Of a DNA stretch of 6,531 bases, positions 5,283 through 6,531 are shown in pieces. Where the stretch lies: contig JAJYCU010000039.1 of NCBI GenBank assembly GCA_021778165.1, positions 1-6,531 of the forward strand, given 5' to 3'. Made by a program: the position numbers and the translations under genes. The notes beneath the pieces are model-generated. The model saw nothing but the letters and a program-made list of their open reading frames with translations, was not told the origin of the DNA and made no database searches. The DNA is from a bacterium (GTDB lineage: Bacteria; Patescibacteria; Saccharimonadia; Saccharimonadales; UBA4665). Each line of letters starts with the position of its first letter. Within the stretch, counting starts at the first letter, position 1.

Positions 5283-6531
5283 ATGGATGAAAGTAAAAAG
5301 TCATTAGTTGTGATTGATGGTAAGAGCGTATTCTATCGTGGTTATTATGCGATGCCCAATCTTTCAAATAAAAAAGGTTTACCAACAGGTGGTATATATG
5401 GTTTTACTTCGATGGCAATAGAACTTTTGAAAAGACTGAAACCAGATCATGTAGCTGTTGCTTGGGATAAACCCAAGACTAATATTAGAAAAAGACAGTC
5501 GATTTATCCTAACTATAAAGCAAATAGAAAACCAGCCCCAGAAGATTTTTATAAACAAATACCATATTTAATGGATTTAATTAAAGCTTTTGGCTGGAAT
5601 TTATATGAATTTGACGATTATGAAGCTGATGATATCATGGGCACCTTAGCTTATAAAGCTTCAAATGCTGGGATAAATACTTATTTAGTAACTTCTGATT
5701 TAGATATGCTTCAGCTAATTGGTCCATTAGTGCATGTATATGTGCTAAAGACAGGTCTTAGTAATATTGAATTATTTTCACCTGAGTCATTTGTAACAAA
5801 ATACGGCATAAATGTTTCACAATTTCTTGATTATAAAGCATTAAAAGGTGACAGTTCAGATAATATCCCAGGTGTTAGTGGTATTGGCGATAAAGGTGCC
5901 GTAGCTTTACTTAGCCAGTTTAAAACATTGGATAATATATATGATAATTTAGCGTTGATTAATTCAAAGATAGCGACTAAATTAGCTGAAGGTAAAAAGA
6001 TGGCTTATTTAAGTAAAGAATTAGCTGAAATTTGGCTTGATGCACCTTTAGAAATTGATTTTTCTAAAGATAGAGATAGTTTGGTTGATAAAGAAAAATT
6101 AACTGATTTATTGAACGAATTTGATTTTAAAAGTTTAATTAAACCGGTCTCAGATTTATTTAATATCGAACAATCTTCGATGGTGAATAAAATATCTAAT
6201 CAAGTAGAGTTACCTAAAAAACAGTACATATTATCAAAGTCTGATTTGAATATAGATTTTAAGTTTAATTCTGAGTATCTTTCAATCTATTGGAGATTTT
6301 CAGATAGGCAATCAAAAAATCTAAGTGTCTTCATGGTTAAGTCTAATAAAATAACTTATGTTTTTGATATAAATTCTATAGGTCTGGATCATTTTATAGG
6401 GTGGTTGAATAAGTATAAAATTTTTGAAAAAAAGATAATAGGCTACGATTTAAAAAAAATATTTAAATTTTGTCTTCAATATGCGTTAAAACTTCCTACA
6501 GAATTTCACGATATTCTCATTAGCTCATTTT
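5283..6531 (+). CDS. polA: DNA polymerase I, N-terminal part (3' end outside window)
   Basis: Repair and primer-removal polymerase; 416 residues are visible and the frame is open at the window edge. Residues 1 to about 290 are the 5'-3' exonuclease (flap endonuclease) domain with its metal ligands: Asp12 (VVIDGKS), Asp62 (AWDKP), the basic YPNYKANR patch (75-82), Glu114/Asp116/Asp117 (YEADD), Asp139/Asp141 (TSDLD), Asp190/Asp193 (GDSSDNIPG), and the helix-hairpin-helix GVSGIGDKGA (197-206). About 312-416 resembles the start of the 3'-5' exonuclease domain, but the DxE motif is replaced (SIYWRF, 334-339). GQNLKYD reads GYDLKKI (387-393), so the second conserved Asp is Ile. Proofreading is therefore probably absent, as in Taq and Bacillus-type Pol I. 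The polymerase domain is off the window. The start is set by the family alignment beginning right after Met1; the other nearby ATGs are out of frame. It is divergent from the pseudo-ATPase gene. Confidence 0.97.
   Translation, partial: MDESKKSLVVIDGKSVFYRGYYAMPNLSNKKGLPTGGIYGFTSMAIELLKRLKPDHVAVAWDKPKTNIRKRQSIYPNYKANRKPAPEDFYKQIPYLMDLIKAFGWNLYEFDDYEADDIMGTLAYKASNAGINTYLVTSDLDMLQLIGPLVHVYVLKTGLSNIELFSPESFVTKYGINVSQFLDYKALKGDSSDNIPGVSGIGDKGAVALLSQFKTLDNIYDNLALINSKIATKLAEGKKMAYLSKELAEIWLDAPLEIDFSKDRDSLVDKEKLTDLLNEFDFKSLIKPVSDLFNIEQSSMVNKISNQVELPKKQYILSKSDLNIDFKFNSEYLSIYWRFSDRQSKNLSVFMVKSNKITYVFDINSIGLDHFIGWLNKYKIFEKKIIGYDLKKIFKFCLQYALKLPTEFHDILISSF

Noticed and set aside
1..6531. Alternative genetic code, CRISPR array, tRNA/rRNA, insertion sequence or prophage
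   Set aside because: No in-frame TGA in any real gene, no spaced direct repeats, no recognisable RNA gene, and no transposase or terminal inverted repeats were seen on reading both strands.

Overview
The window looks like core chromosome from an AT-rich (roughly 30% GC by eye), compact bacterial genome. Genes sit tightly together: one pair overlaps by a base, two convergent genes overlap at their tails, and only one real intergenic gap (86 bp) exists. No coding frame contains an in-frame TGA, tryptophan is TGG, and the four visible stops are TAA or TAG, so a UGA-recoded code (mycoplasma, Gracilibacteria/Absconditabacteria) is not supported. The sequences would suit a reduced-genome lineage such as Patescibacteria/CPR (Saccharibacteria is my best guess), but this is an inference from gene style and composition, not a proven placement.

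Layout. Positions 1-2544 (+ strand) hold an operon: the 3' part of dnaG (primase), rpoD (housekeeping sigma factor, preceded by a clear AAAGGAG ribosome binding site), and a small P-loop kinase of unknown substrate whose ATG overlaps the rpoD stop. This is the dnaG-rpoD part of the classical macromolecular synthesis operon. Positions 2512-5196 (- strand) hold an 894-residue membrane protein converging on that operon, with a 33 bp tail-to-tail overlap. Positions 5197-5282 are a divergent promoter region. From 5283 to the window edge (+ strand) runs the 5' two-fifths or so of polA, covering the whole flap-endonuclease domain and much of a 3'-5' exonuclease-like domain.

The remarkable gene is the minus-strand one. 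It aligns along its whole length with P2-type (Ca2+/Na,K-like) cation P-type ATPases: N-terminal cap, ten membrane segments, A, P and N domains in the right order and spacing. Yet almost every signature residue has been replaced: TGES, PEGLP, DKTGT, KGAPE, TGD, the first Asp and the Asn of GDGxND, and the ion-ligand residues of M4, M5 and M6. The frame is uninterrupted over 2.7 kb, so it reads as a maintained P-type ATPase pseudoenzyme rather than a decaying gene. It should not be annotated as a working ion pump.

Other points: both divergent genes (pseudo-ATPase and polA) have a -10-like hexamer only 7-8 nt before their ATG and no Shine-Dalgarno sequence, which suggests leaderless mRNAs, in contrast to rpoD. 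PolA's 3'-5' exonuclease domain lacks its catalytic acidic residues where they can be seen. The three informational genes (primase, sigma factor, DNA polymerase I) have replication and transcription roles; nothing in the sequence ties the membrane protein functionally to them beyond adjacency.
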